In this document: positions 22,921-33,572 of the stretch, piece after piece | Numbering within the stretch: the first letter of the stretch is position 1 | Layout: the number at the start of each line of letters is the position of its first letter | NCBI RefSeq assembly: GCF_030272615.1 | Contig: NC_081414.1 | Location: forward strand, 46,490,501-46,554,500 | Length of the DNA stretch: 64,000 bases | DNA from: Cryptomeria japonica | Taxonomy: Eukaryota; Streptophyta; Pinopsida; Cupressales; Cupressaceae | Direction: 5' to 3' | Position numbers and translations under genes: made by a program | Notes under the pieces: model-generated | Databases searched by the model: none | What the model was told of the DNA's origin: nothing | The model's input: the letters and a program-made list of their open reading frames with translations, nothing else

Positions 22921-23449
22921 GAAAGAAAAAAAAAAGGTTTACATGACTCTAATGTTGGTTGAACTGAGGTAGGAATGATTTTGTTGAAGAATGAAGGTTG
23001 GCATGTTTGAATGGTCTCACAAGAATAAGAAGGTTGGTCTGATACTGATCCCCTCATGGCCATCACTTCTATCATCATTTTTTATAACTAGCCCCTATGG
23101 TTGTCAGGACTAGTCATGTCAGTCACTTGTTGTTGCAAAGTTTTGATTTGTTGAGATAAGGTTTCTATGGATGGCGATGGAATAGGAATGGAAGGGATGA
23201 ATCCTCCACCTTCCCTACGAAATGCATAATTCCAATCCATGATGTTTTCTTGTTTGGTTTGGACCTAGGGTCACAACATGTAAGATATTTTCTCCATTTC
23301 TCTTAATGTGGCAATGTTTGATTGAACTTGACCAACTTGTTTGAGGTTGAGTTTGATTGATCCTCTGATTGTGTTTTGGATGTTTGGGGTATGACTTTCT
23401 AGGATGATTATGCAAATGACGACAGACTAAGACAAACGTATACGAGGTC

Positions 23450-23625
23450 TAGACAAAGATGTATATAAGGACAATAATGAGGATGCAAATAAAGAGTATG
23501 CAAGGACTAAGGATGATAATAAGGACGTAAATGAGGACTATGAAAGGACTAAGGATGATAATGAGGACTATGCAAGGACTAAGGATGATAATAAGGATGT
23601 AAATGAGGACTATGCAAGGACTACC
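23450..23625. repeat. Minisatellite with GGACTATGCAAGGACTAAGGATGATAA units
   Basis: Roughly 40-50 bp units built from ACTAAGGATGATAA, AATGAGGACTATG and CAAGGACT words repeat about four times. On the plus strand one frame reads as an acidic repeat (KDDNKDVNEDYARTKDDN). On the minus strand it reads as a hydrophobic one. Whether it is translated is unknown. Confidence 0.75.
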
Positions 23626-24599
23626 TATGGTCACAAGTGTGCAAAATTTTGAGTTTTGACGTTTCAAAAAATGGACTTTGTTTTCAGTAATTCTATGTCT
23701 AGGACAAGTTTTATGGTTTTGCCAAGTCTAAGAACAATTGTTTGGAGGTAGATATAGCTAACTGACCTGATTTTCAAACAATCTTAGATAATTCAGAGAT
23801 ATGTAGGATAGGGTCTGAAATAGCCCAAAGGACTGACTCAATACTGGTCCGACACAATGATACATAAAAAAGAAAAGAATACAATCTTAGGTTGGAAAGT
23901 GAACACCATTTAATGAGGGCCCCGCAACAAAATACCAAAAAAAAATGGACAGATAGAGAGTCTAGCAGCATTGGCTTCACTCCACAACATACACTTCTCG
24001 GGCATGCCAATCTCTCTTACCCCAAAGATCCAAAGATCTTATCACCGAGGGATTTTTGTCTCATAATGTAAGGTACATGAGGGGTATCTATGGGGTACGA
24101 TCTGCACTCCTGGAATAACTGAATGTAGGATTTTGGGATACTAAATTGGTTTGTAGTATAAGGTTTCGAGGGGTCTTGATCCAATGATGGATTCTTAAAG
24201 AAAGCCACTTAAGACTTTAGCTGAGCTTATCAGTGCAGGGAAGGCCCCCACATACGTCGAATTCACTCAACACTCTAGCCACCTGAACAGTATATTTATA
24301 TAGCGGATCGAAAAAACTGCTTGAGAGTATGCTGGGAGAGATGATATCCCCAACGCATCCCAATTGGAAGTACCTTTGTGGGGTGATGAAATCCCTAGTC
24401 AAAGATACCCCTCACTATGTGGAATAAAATTAAATTGGATGTCATTGTCACCTCCTTCCTTTCTCCCAAGACCCCCAAGGTAGGTGGAAAGTTAGTTAAT
24501 GCAACATTAGGTCAACCCCAAACATGATAAAAATTCTTTACCTTAAGAAAACTAAATATGATTTAATATAATGCAGCCTGATTCACGTTCATTTTATAG

Positions 24600-24850
24600 C
24601 CCAAATTGAGGTGTTGAATATGCATGTGCATGTCCATTTTAAACACCAAATTGAAATATGAAGGCATGTATGTCAATTTTAATCAAATTTGTTGATTTTA
24701 AGCCCCAAAAGATGAAGTGTGAGATACATGCATGTCAATTTTAGCCAATGTTAATTTTAAGCACCAAACGACGAAGTGTGAGATTATGCATGCATGCCCA
24801 TTTGAACTGTTGTTGATCTTAAGCACCAAAATATGAAGTGTGAAATTATG
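24600..24850. repeat. Degenerate ~60-70 bp tandem repeat
   Basis: Four or five copies of a unit containing TTTTAAGCACCAAA..ATGAAGTGTGAGAT..ATGCATGTCAATTTT. Confidence 0.65.
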
Positions 24851-25783
24851 AGTGCAATTGATCTAATACTAATCCGATCCTTTCTGTAAATTCACCACAG
24901 GCTGTAAACAGATGATTAGTAGTAAAATCAAATCAACAAAAGACAGAAAATAAAAAATTGATAGAAGCGAATGCATGACAATACCTGCACGATTGCGTGA
25001 CAATGACAGACCAAATTTGTGAACATAACATAGCGTATGTGTAATCCTGACAGCTCGAATGTGTGACAATAACAGATCAATTGTGTAATACAAATAGGAT
25101 GATTGCATGACAGATAGGCAAATAACACACAAAAAAAAGAAATTAAGCTAAACCCGATCAGAAACCTGCAAAACCAATTGTGAAGCCCTAGCCAAATATC
25201 TCATCATCCATTCAATATTGATTAGATCATATTTAACTTGATATAAAAGAACTAAGTTGTTATATCTATCAAAGGCTAGTTGATCTTCCAAATCTTGTAT
25301 TTTCTTTTCTGCTTGGAGAACCCTTTGATAATGTTTGGACTGTCTTCTCTATTCCTTTTTCCTTCTAGCACCTGAAATCCTGAATTGTACCTTCCGTGTT
25401 GTAAACTGTTATAATAAAATTAGGCAATAGAAGTAATCCATTTCCAGATTTACTCAATTTTGGAAAGAATTAAACAGATCAAAGAATAGAAAGGATATGA
25501 GAATAGAAACAATCAAACAACAATTTTCCCTATGAATGCATGATCTGGAAAGGGTGAATGCGTGATTTGGAAAGGCCTATTCCGTGACCCTGTCAAGTCG
25601 AATGCGTGACCCCGAGGGGTCAAATACGTAGCACTGTCTATGCGATTGCATGAAGATGTAAGCATGATTGTGTGATGAAAAATTTGTTCTCAAAATCCAT
25701 GCAAAATCTATTAAAAAAAATGCAAAAATATGTATGACCTGTAAAATTACACAGAGAATAGAGAAGGTAAATTAGCTGTGTTT

Positions 25784-25799
25784 TATGTCGGGTTCACCA
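25784..25799 (-). other. Candidate primer-binding site of the LARD element
   Basis: On the minus strand TGGTGAACCCGACA follows the 5' LTR end CACACA after a few T residues. The position fits a tRNA primer site, but I could not assign the tRNA. Confidence 0.4.
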
Positions 25800-25802
25800 A
25801 AA

Positions 25803-27075
25803 TGTGTGCATGTAAAATTCATCTTATTCAAATATCAATTAGAATCAAAGGGAAATCATGAATCCCTATCTAATCAAAGAATTCGAACAAACAGACAATG
25901 AAATAATGCAATATCAAACAAATAGGAATTAAAATCATTCAATGAAACTCCCTATTCCAAGATCGCATATAGCTTCCATTGCTCTTCTTCTCTTTGTGGT
26001 ATGATGGCTCTCAGATATTTTACTGGCAACCTGCAAATGACACAAAGATTCAAAGTTCATGATTCTGAGTAATTGTCCAAGATTGAGGAGGAGGAGGAGG
26101 ATTGAAAATGGAGATTGAATGCTCAATTTATAGATTTTTGGAGAGGATTGATTGAAAGGTGGAATAGAATGATCAAGAGGTGGAACTCAGGTGAGCTCAC
26201 ATGCTAATTGATAGTTGAACTGCTGACTTAGAAGTGAAACAAAATAGATTGAATAGATTAATTGAGTCAACTGATTGAGAAAAAGCTAACTGAAAGAAGA
26301 AAAAGAATGATTGGAAGAAATAAAGAGGATGAAATTGTTAATTGATTGAAAGATATTAGAGAGCTTTATTTAGAAAAAGCTAACTAAAAGATGGAAATAG
26401 AGATTGGAGAGATAATTGAATTAATTAAATAATTTAGCATGTGCTTGCACTTTGACTTAGATTTTCAATTTAATATTTGCATGAATTAAATTCAATTTAG
26501 TATTTGAATATATTTAGAACTTGACTTTGATTTTCAATTTGGTTTTTGAAATCATGCACATGTATTTGAATTTGGAAGAAATTAGAAGAATAAGAAATTA
26601 AATGAAATTAGAATTTGAAGAACTAGAAGAATTAGTTAGTTAATTAAATAACTTAAAGAAGCTATTAAATTATGCTAGAAATGGACTTTAATTAAATAAT
26701 AAAGATTATTTGAATTAAAAGATTAAATTACAATTAATTAAATAAAAAATATTTAATTAATAAAAAGGGTTAATGATTAGATGATGATAGGATTGAGATA
26801 GAAATTGAGAATTAATTTATTTAAATAATAAAGATTATTTAAATAGGGGAATTAACCATAATTAATTAAATAATAAATATTTAATTAATATTTAGAAAAT
26901 GGTTAAAATGATTAAATGATGAAAGAATAAAAAATAGAATAATTAGTAAGATGATAAGTAAATATGAAATCAAAAGAATAAGATTAATTAACTTAATTAA
27001 ATAATTAAAGAATTATTTAATCAATTTAGAGGAATAATTAGTTCATGAGCAATGAGACATTTTTAGGTGTCTACA
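25803..27075 (-). repeat. 5' LTR of the LARD element (full length)
   Basis: 1273 bp, very AT-rich with many AATTAATTAAATAA words. Its two ends match the 86-bp copy at 11308-11393. It is followed by the ATATA TSD at 27076-27080. Confidence 0.82.
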
Positions 27076-27096
27076 ATATATACAACATCAAATTAA

Positions 27097-27190
27097 AATG
27101 CTATCATTGATTTAGATGAGAAAAGAGGAGGTGTTTTCCAACCCAAAATGGTTCCTTTAAATAATATAATATAGTCCAACCCAAAATGGT
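27097..27190 (+). repeat. Scrambled 5' end of the L1 element
   Basis: ATGCTATCATTGATTTAGATGAGAAAAGAGGAGG at 27098-27131 is repeated at 27218-27251 (one C/T difference), and CCAACCCAAAATGGTTCCTTTA occurs twice (27138 and 27178 regions). This is a partial duplication of the first surviving LINE sequence. Confidence 0.7.
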
Positions 27191-27193
27191 TCC

Positions 27194-27733
27194 TTTATTA
27201 TCTTCGGGGGTGATTTTAATGCTATCACTGATTTAGATGAGAAAAGAGGAGGTTTTTTCCCTAATAAAAGGATTATGGATGACTTTGGGGATTTCATTTC
27301 TGATATGAGCCTTTTTTATTGAAAGTCTCAGAATGGGGTTTTCACATGGACAAACATGAGAAGGGATTTTTTTCAGATTACTGAGAGATTAGATCGGTTT
27401 TTGTTATCTGAGAATTGGATTGATTTAGATTTTGAATTCTTTTCCTCTATTCTACCAGTCTTAGGTTCTGATCATTTTCCAATTTCCCTTTTAGTTATTG
27501 AGGATAGGGCTTCTTTTAAGTCTCCATTTAAATTTGAGCCCATGTGGTTTAGGGATTCTTCCTTTTTGCCTCTGCTTATGAAATGGTGGAATTCTACTCC
27601 TTTTTGTTCTGGGTCCCGTATGTTTCAAATTCCTAAGAAATTAAGTTATTTGAAATTGAATATTAGGGAATGGAATATCTCGCATTTTAAGAACATTTTT
27701 TTAGGAGAAACAAAGGATTCAAGATACGATTGA
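27194..27733 (+). pseudogene. L1 LINE ORF2: endonuclease C-terminal part
   Basis: A frame beginning IIFGGDFNAITDLDEKRGG (27197 onward) shows the GDFN motif of apurinic-type L1 endonucleases. NGVFTWTNMRRDFF and the SDHFPISL motif (catalytic Ser-Asp-His) follow. The endonuclease N-terminus is absent, so the element is 5'-truncated. There is a TGA in the frame near 27320 and a frameshift near 27705-27720 before the reverse transcriptase. Confidence 0.85.
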
Positions 27734-27749
27734 GTGTTTTAATACTCAT

Positions 27750-29741
27750 GTGCTTCAACATGGTATGGTGCCACAAGTTTTTGATGAATTGAAGTCACTA
27801 AAATTACAGCTTGAGGAAGTGTTAGCTAGAGAGGAAATCTATTGGAGACAGGAATCTAGAGAGTTATGGCTTTCACATGGTGATAGGAACACAAGATTTT
27901 TTCATTCTTCAACTAAGATTAAAAGATGTAAGAATTGGATATCTTGTATTCAGTGTCAGAATGGGAATTTATTGATAGAGCCAAAGGACATTGCTTCAGA
28001 GGCAATTAGGTTTTTTAAGTCATTATTATCTTCGAAAAATGGAAATCTCAGCAATGATATTATATCTAATACTCCTCCTTTAGTATCTTTGGAAGACAAT
28101 AAGATGTTGATGTCTCCCTTTTCCTTAGAAGAAGTTAAGAGTGTTGTCTTTGCCATGAATCCGGATAAAGCCCTGGGACTAGATGGTTTTACTCCTTTAT
28201 TTTTTCAGAAATGTTGGGATTTTGTGGGAAATGATGTTTTATTGGCTCTCGAGGAATCTAGGAGAAATAGGTCCATTTTAAAAGAACTTAATACTACAAT
28301 GATTGCAATTATTCCTAAAAAAGAGGATACTAAAACTTTTGCTGACTTCCACCCCATTTCTTTATGTAACACTTTGTATAAGATATTTGCGAAGGCAATT
28401 TCCCTTAGGTTGGCAAAAATTCTACCTAGGATCATTTCATTGGAGAAAGGTGGTTTTGTTCCCAGAAGGGAGACAACAGAGGGTGCAATTGTAGCACATG
28501 AGGTGCTGCATTTTATTTCCACCCAAAGAACCCTGGCCATGATACTTAAACTAGACATGATGAAGGCTTATGATAGAGTAGAGTGGGGGGCTTTATGTGT
28601 TGTTCTTGAGAAGTTAGGTTTTTCCAAGGCCTGGGTCAAATGGATTCGTGCATGTACTTCTTTTGCAAGATTCTTGGTTTTAATTAATGGTTCTTCTTGT
28701 GGTTTTTTCACTTCCTCTAGGGGTTTGAGACAAGGAGATCCCCTTTCTCCCTTTTTGTTTATTCTCCTAGCTGAAACCTTTAGTTGGGCTATTAGGGCTA
28801 CTAAAGTGGGGGGGCTTTGGAAAGGTATAAAGATTCAGAATATTCCCCAAAGTATTTCTCATTGTCTCTTTGTAGATGATACTCTATTATTTGGACATGC
28901 TTTGTTAGTTGAGGCAAAAGTGATTAAAGGAATAATACAAAATTATGCATCGTTTTCTGGTCAAAAAGTGAATGGTGATAAATCAAAGATTTTTTTCCTT
29001 AATACATCACAACTGGTGCAACATAGGTTGCAATCCTTTTAGGGATTTGAGACTAAAAATCTTCCATGTACTTACCTTGGGATTCCTTTCTTTGTTAAAT
29101 GGGATAACATTGGTTTTTGGGATAAGATTATTTCGGTCATTTCTAAAAGAATTCTCTCATGGAATCATAGATGGTTAACTTTGGTGGGTAAAATTGTTCT
29201 CATCAAGTCTATTTTGAATGTTGTTCCCATATATCTCATGTCTATTTTGAAGTCTCCAAAAGCAGCCATTGTTAGTTTACAGGATACTCTTAGAGATTTT
29301 CTTTGGAACAATAATAAAGAGGGCAAGAAGAAACTCCCTTTAGTTGCATGGGATAAGGAATGTTTGCCTAAGGAACTTGGGGGAACAGGAATTCGAAGTC
29401 TAGAGAATCAAAATTTAGCCTTAGGTGCTAAGTTGGTTTGGAAATTATATGACAAGCCTAGCTCCTTATGGGCACAGATTATGTTTGCCAAATATTTAAA
29501 TAATGGACTGAGAGAGTACATTTTTAAAGTCTCAAATTTGCCTTTGAGTTCTGCTATTTGGAATTTCCTTTGTAAATGTAGATCAGTTATTTTGCCTCAT
29601 CTCTCATGGATTGTTCATAATGGTAGAAAGGTCAGATTCTGGGATGAAGTATGGAATGGACACACACCTTTGGTGAATATTAGGGATTGGTCTCCTCTGA
29701 TCACTGTTCTTTTGGGGTGTTTTTGTAGCAGATTATTTTGA
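27750..29741 (+). pseudogene. L1 LINE ORF2: reverse transcriptase
   Basis: After the linker (WRQESRELWLSHGDRNTRFFH, a plant L1 hallmark) come the reverse transcriptase blocks: NPDKALGLDGFTPLFFQKCW, MIAIIPKKEDTKTFADFHPI, KLDMMKAYDRVEW, SRGLRQGDPLSPFLFILL and the catalytic HCLFVDDTLLFG (28869-28880, FVDD instead of the commoner FADD). The C-terminal thumb region contains GKIVLIKSILNVVPIYLMS. One TAG at 29040-29042 interrupts an otherwise continuous frame, and a frameshift near 29700-29740 precedes the next segment. A nearly complete but inactive copy. Confidence 0.9.
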
Positions 29742-29745
29742 AATT

Positions 29746-31053
29746 GTGACTAGTGGACCCCTTAAGCTAGCTAGATGGAAGTCGATTGATTTCTTAGATG
29801 TTGATCAAAGCATGAAATTAGATTTTGAAAAGATTTTGGGGGATAGAATTGTATTTCTTTCTGATTCTAAGGATGAACTTATTTGGACAAAGAATATTTC
29901 TAGTAAGTACATTGTTAAAGATGGTTACAACTCTCTTATGGTTGCTAAAGATTTATCTTCTTGGCCTTATAAGTTGCTTTGGCATTCGGCTTGTCTTCCC
30001 AAAGCTGGAGCCTTTGCTTGGTTGGCAGTTCAGGATAGAGTTTTTACAGGTATGAGACTAGACAAGCATGGTATTACTATTGTTTTCCCTTGTGTCCTTT
30101 GTAACAAAAATTTGGAATCTTCTTCACACCTATTCCTACATTGTGATTATGCTTATGAATGTTGGCAGTGGTTGTTTGAGAAGTTAAAGATATCCTTTGT
30201 TATTGGTAAGGATCTCATTTCCCATTTTAGATCTTGGCCCTTTATGTTTGCCTCATCTTTTTATGCATGCCTTTGGATCATATCTCCATCTATTGTGATT
30301 TGCAATGTTTGGCTAGAGAGAAACAACAAGATATTTAAAAAAACAAGGTCTCCTATGTCTAAGGTTCTATTAAAAATTGAGTCTTCAATCTCTAAGGTTG
30401 CTTTGTCGTTTATTTATAAGAATTTGGAAAATCTTACTTCTTTTTTGCACTGGGATAGTAGAGTTACTAGAGTTTGGAAGTTGCTGTCAGTTTTACCCTC
30501 TCATGGTTGAATTTTAAAAAAGAATGATGCAATAGGTAAGAGATGCTCTGCTAGATGGAAACCTCCTCCGCAGGGGCACTTTAAACTGAATTTTGATGGG
30601 ACCTCTCGTGGCAACCCTGGGTCAGCTGGGGTAGGCATGGTAATTTATGATCACAATGCAAATTTTATTTGAGCTAAGTGTCATGCTATTGGTTTTAAAA
30701 CTAACAATTATGTAGAATTTCATGCTTTGTCTTTTGGATTGGATATGGCAATTTCTTTGGGAATTAAGGACTTAATAATTGAAGGTGATTCTATGGCGAT
30801 TATTCAATGTGTTATGAAAAAGAAATTGAATTGTTGGAATTTGCTGCATATACTTGATCCCATTTTACAAAAATTAGAATTGTTTGAATCTTTCTTGGTA
30901 TCCCATTGTTACAGAGAAGTTAATAAGATTGCAGATTATTTGGCAAATTTAGCCATTGATAGCAATGCTAATCAGCGAGAGGTGGGTTTTGAGGAAATTC
31001 CTTCTAGGGTATGGGAAGGTTTGCAGCAACAGTCATATCATTTTCTTGAGTGA
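29746..31053 (+). pseudogene. L1 LINE ORF2: zf-RVT and RNase H
   Basis: 29746-30510 encodes the zinc-binding zf-RVT region (LWHSACLPKAGAFAWLAVQDR, CVLCNKNLESSSHLFLHCDY). After TGA 30508-30510 the same frame gives an RNase H domain with FKLNFDGTSRGNPGSAGVG (first Asp), a stop at 30670, then YVEFHALSFGLDMA (Glu) and IIEGDSMAII (Asp), ending ADYLANLAID. Plant L1 elements commonly carry this C-terminal RNase H. Confidence 0.87.
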
Positions 31054-31560
31054 CCTCAATTTAAAATTTTATGTTGATAATTATTCACGCTTTCCCCTTT
31101 CATTTCAAGTATTCACATTTGTTGTCTAGAGAAGAGTTCAAGGTCATGGTATTTGATATTATAGTGTTTTTCCAAAGGTTTTTTGATACTTTCTTTTTTG
31201 GTAGGAAGGTTTTTGGCTCATGGGATTTGGCACAGGGCTTTGGAAAATTTTGTCTTCTTCCATTGATAGCAGCTATGGAGTCTACATTTGAAAATTATCT
31301 GATGGGTTTTTTTGGCAAATTGTCATATGGGCTCTATGCAAAATTGATATTATATGTGTTGCGACCGCATTTTGTATGTGGTTTTGGGCAGGGTGTATAA
31401 ATTGATCCGTTAGATACTATAGGTTTATTTTATGAGCTATGACTGGAGGTTTTCTTCCCAGGGTTCTTTCCTCTAGTATGCTCTTTGAATCCTATGTAAA
31501 AAATAAAAAATATTAATAAAAAAGTTTAGTGGAATAATCCACTTTTATTGAAAAAAAAAA
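31054..31560 (+). other. L1 LINE 3' untranslated region and A-rich tail
   Basis: Noncoding sequence after ORF2, ending in A-rich stretches with AATAAAAAATATTAATAAAAAA (31502 region) and a final A10 run at 31551-31560. No secure target-site duplication was identified. Confidence 0.65.
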
Positions 31561-32040
31561 TCTAAATATTCATAATGTGCAATTAAGAAATAATAGAAGG
31601 ATATATTAGTAGTACCATGAAAAACACCATTTAATAACTCCTCCATAAGATTGATAATATAATCACATTTAATGAACAATAAGAATCGATAGTATTGACA
31701 TGATGAGCCAACAAGTTAACATCGCAATAAAAGCTATCATCATGTGAAAGCTATCATCATATATCACTATGAAATCTATACTTTAGGAGTATCCATTTAA
31801 CTTATATGGCATGTAAAATAGTGGTCATCACACATGGAATACCATCATGTGTATTAAAAAACAATGCACACAGATCATTATCCTTAGATTCATTAGAAGG
31901 TAGTTCATCAAAAGAACATGAATATATGGGAATAAGCATAGGGATACAGTGAAATGTGAGAGGAATATCATCGTAGTATGCAGCAATATCACGAGCAAGT
32001 AAACAAAGTGTAACCATGTCAATATCCACCACACAAGTTG

Positions 32041-32102
<62 letters not shown>

Positions 32103-33122
32103 GAAGCATAACCAATGCATTCCCATCATTCTTAGAAGACATAGGAGAGATAGGATCAATTGATTATGTTTATGGACAACTAAGATAAGTGCAAACTAAC
32201 TCTATGAAGGAAGAAAAAATATGCATGTGACAAGACAACATCTCTATTTAAAATGAATCATCATCCATAGAATACAAAGATATGAGCATCAAGGATGACA
32301 TAATTGGAAGACACAAAATATTTAAACACATTAGATTGATATTAGAGGTTATACTTAATTTAAACTATGATAAAAAACTAATTAAATTAAACTTGAAGGT
32401 AAATTGATACGTAACTCTAATGCAAATATCATTGTACATGTCTTAAAAGTTCATTTTTTATAATATCATAATTTAATAATATGTTTTAAAATATTGATAT
32501 TATTTTAAAAATTTGATTATGCACTATTCTATTCATTATTTTAAGTTTGGTGGTGATCCTCACAATTCTAGACTTGAACTTCTACATAAATTGAACCTAA
32601 AATTCATACATATGAATTGAACCAATTTTGATGATTGAAAATTGTTTGCCTAAACTATGTATGAACTTTGAATTTGTTAAGGAGCAAGTAGTCATTACAA
32701 ATATATTTGGGAAATCTATTGAATTACAAGGGTTATGTTCTTCATAATCAATGATGAGACAAGGTTGAAAATAAAAAGGCTATAGTATGCTCATAGAAAA
32801 TGTTGAAATAACAGTACCTTAAGCTCTTTAACCTAGTTATTCTTTTCATATTTCAAGAATTCCCACTTAGGTGTACAAACTAGACTTAGTCCTTAAATAC
32901 ATCACTTAGGTGTGTGATTTGGAATAATTCCCACTTTATTTGGATCATAATGGCTGATGACAAAAGGTAGTAAGGTTTAAATTTAAAATTTCAAAGTTCA
33001 ACTCCATAAAAGTGAAAATTATGTGCATCAATTTTGCATTAAAAAAAAATTAAATTAAAGTTAGGAGCATTGGAATTAGAGATGAGTATCAATTTGTAGA
33101 GATAAGTGATGATGTTGTAGAG
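31561..33122. other. AT-rich spacer
   Basis: No gene recognised. A 76-residue minus-strand ORF (32032-31802, beginning MVDIDMVTLCLLARDIAAYYD) is open but resembles nothing I know. The part at 32755-33122 is an earlier copy of modules repeated at 33325-33567 and 35325-35600 (a roughly 570-bp local duplication). Confidence 0.5.
32041..32097. repeat. (TA)n microsatellite
   Basis: Uninterrupted TA dinucleotide repeat of about 28 units. Confidence 0.97.
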
Positions 33123-33572
33123 ATAAAAAATATTGTTTGCTAACTTCCATATGAAATATATTATCTTATAAACTAATTGATACATAAAAGACAATCTAAT
33201 CAATGTAATCGTACTAATTTTCACCACTGCAACAATAAAATAAACATTTAAAATGGAAAAATCCAACCCAATGTGAAGAAAAGAATTAGAAAGTGATAAA
33301 TTTTACACTAGTAAAAAAATTGAAAATGATGAAACAAGGTTTAAAATAGCAAGCAAGGGTGTAGCATGCTCCTAGAATGGTGTTGTAAGCAAGAAAATAT
33401 AGAATAACTCTTCCTTAAGCTCTTTGACCTAGTTATTATTTTCACATTTAAAACATTCCTATAATTGAACTAGAAAAAAATTCAAATTAGAGTTAGTCCT
33501 TAGATACATCACTTAGATGTGTGATTTGGAATAATTCCCACTTTATTTGGATCATAATGGCTAGTGACAAAA

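Larger units (their letters stand above)
22921..25802 (-). other. LARD 5' leader region
   Basis: Lies between the 5' LTR and the Q/N-rich ORF on the minus strand. Short ORFs occur (for example 24402-24217, starting MTRDFITPQRYFQLG, and 24208-24017), but they sit in different frames and resemble nothing I know. It contains three separate repeat fields, described individually, and no pol motif. Confidence 0.5.
11308..27075 (-). mobile_element. LARD/Tat-like LTR retrotransposon without pol domains
   Basis: The element spans 15,768 bp and is flanked on both sides by ATATA. On the minus strand the 5' LTR is 27075-25803 (1273 bp), starting TGTAGACACC and ending CACACA. A candidate primer-binding site follows, and the polypurine tract CAAAGAGGGGCAAA lies next to the 3' LTR (11393-11308). 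This TGTAGACACC start with that polypurine tract is typical of plant Gypsy/Tat-type elements. The 3' LTR is only 86 bp. About 7.4 kb of the length is the nested Copia-B. The remaining internal DNA shows a Q/N/P-rich ORF and repeats, but no reverse transcriptase, integrase or protease, so it would have depended on another element for mobility. Confidence 0.82.

Noticed and set aside
22554-23078. 174-residue minus-strand ORF rich in Lys, Pro and His over the 72-bp repeat
   Set aside because: The alternative frame (Q/N-rich) is continuous with the downstream LARD ORF, so this frame is more likely the shadow within the repeat.
22420-24850. Repeat fields as possible CRISPR arrays
   Set aside because: Units are directly adjacent and degenerate with no unique spacers, and the context is a plant retroelement.
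11236-31570. Possible LINE target-site duplication TCTAAATA at 11237 and 31561
   Set aside because: Eight AT-rich bases could match by chance, and the upstream site would require the LARD to lie inside the LINE. Not enough evidence.
31802-32032. 76-residue minus-strand ORF next to the (TA)n repeat
   Set aside because: It looks somewhat protein-like, but it is short and isolated and matches no family I know. Mentioned within the spacer entry only.
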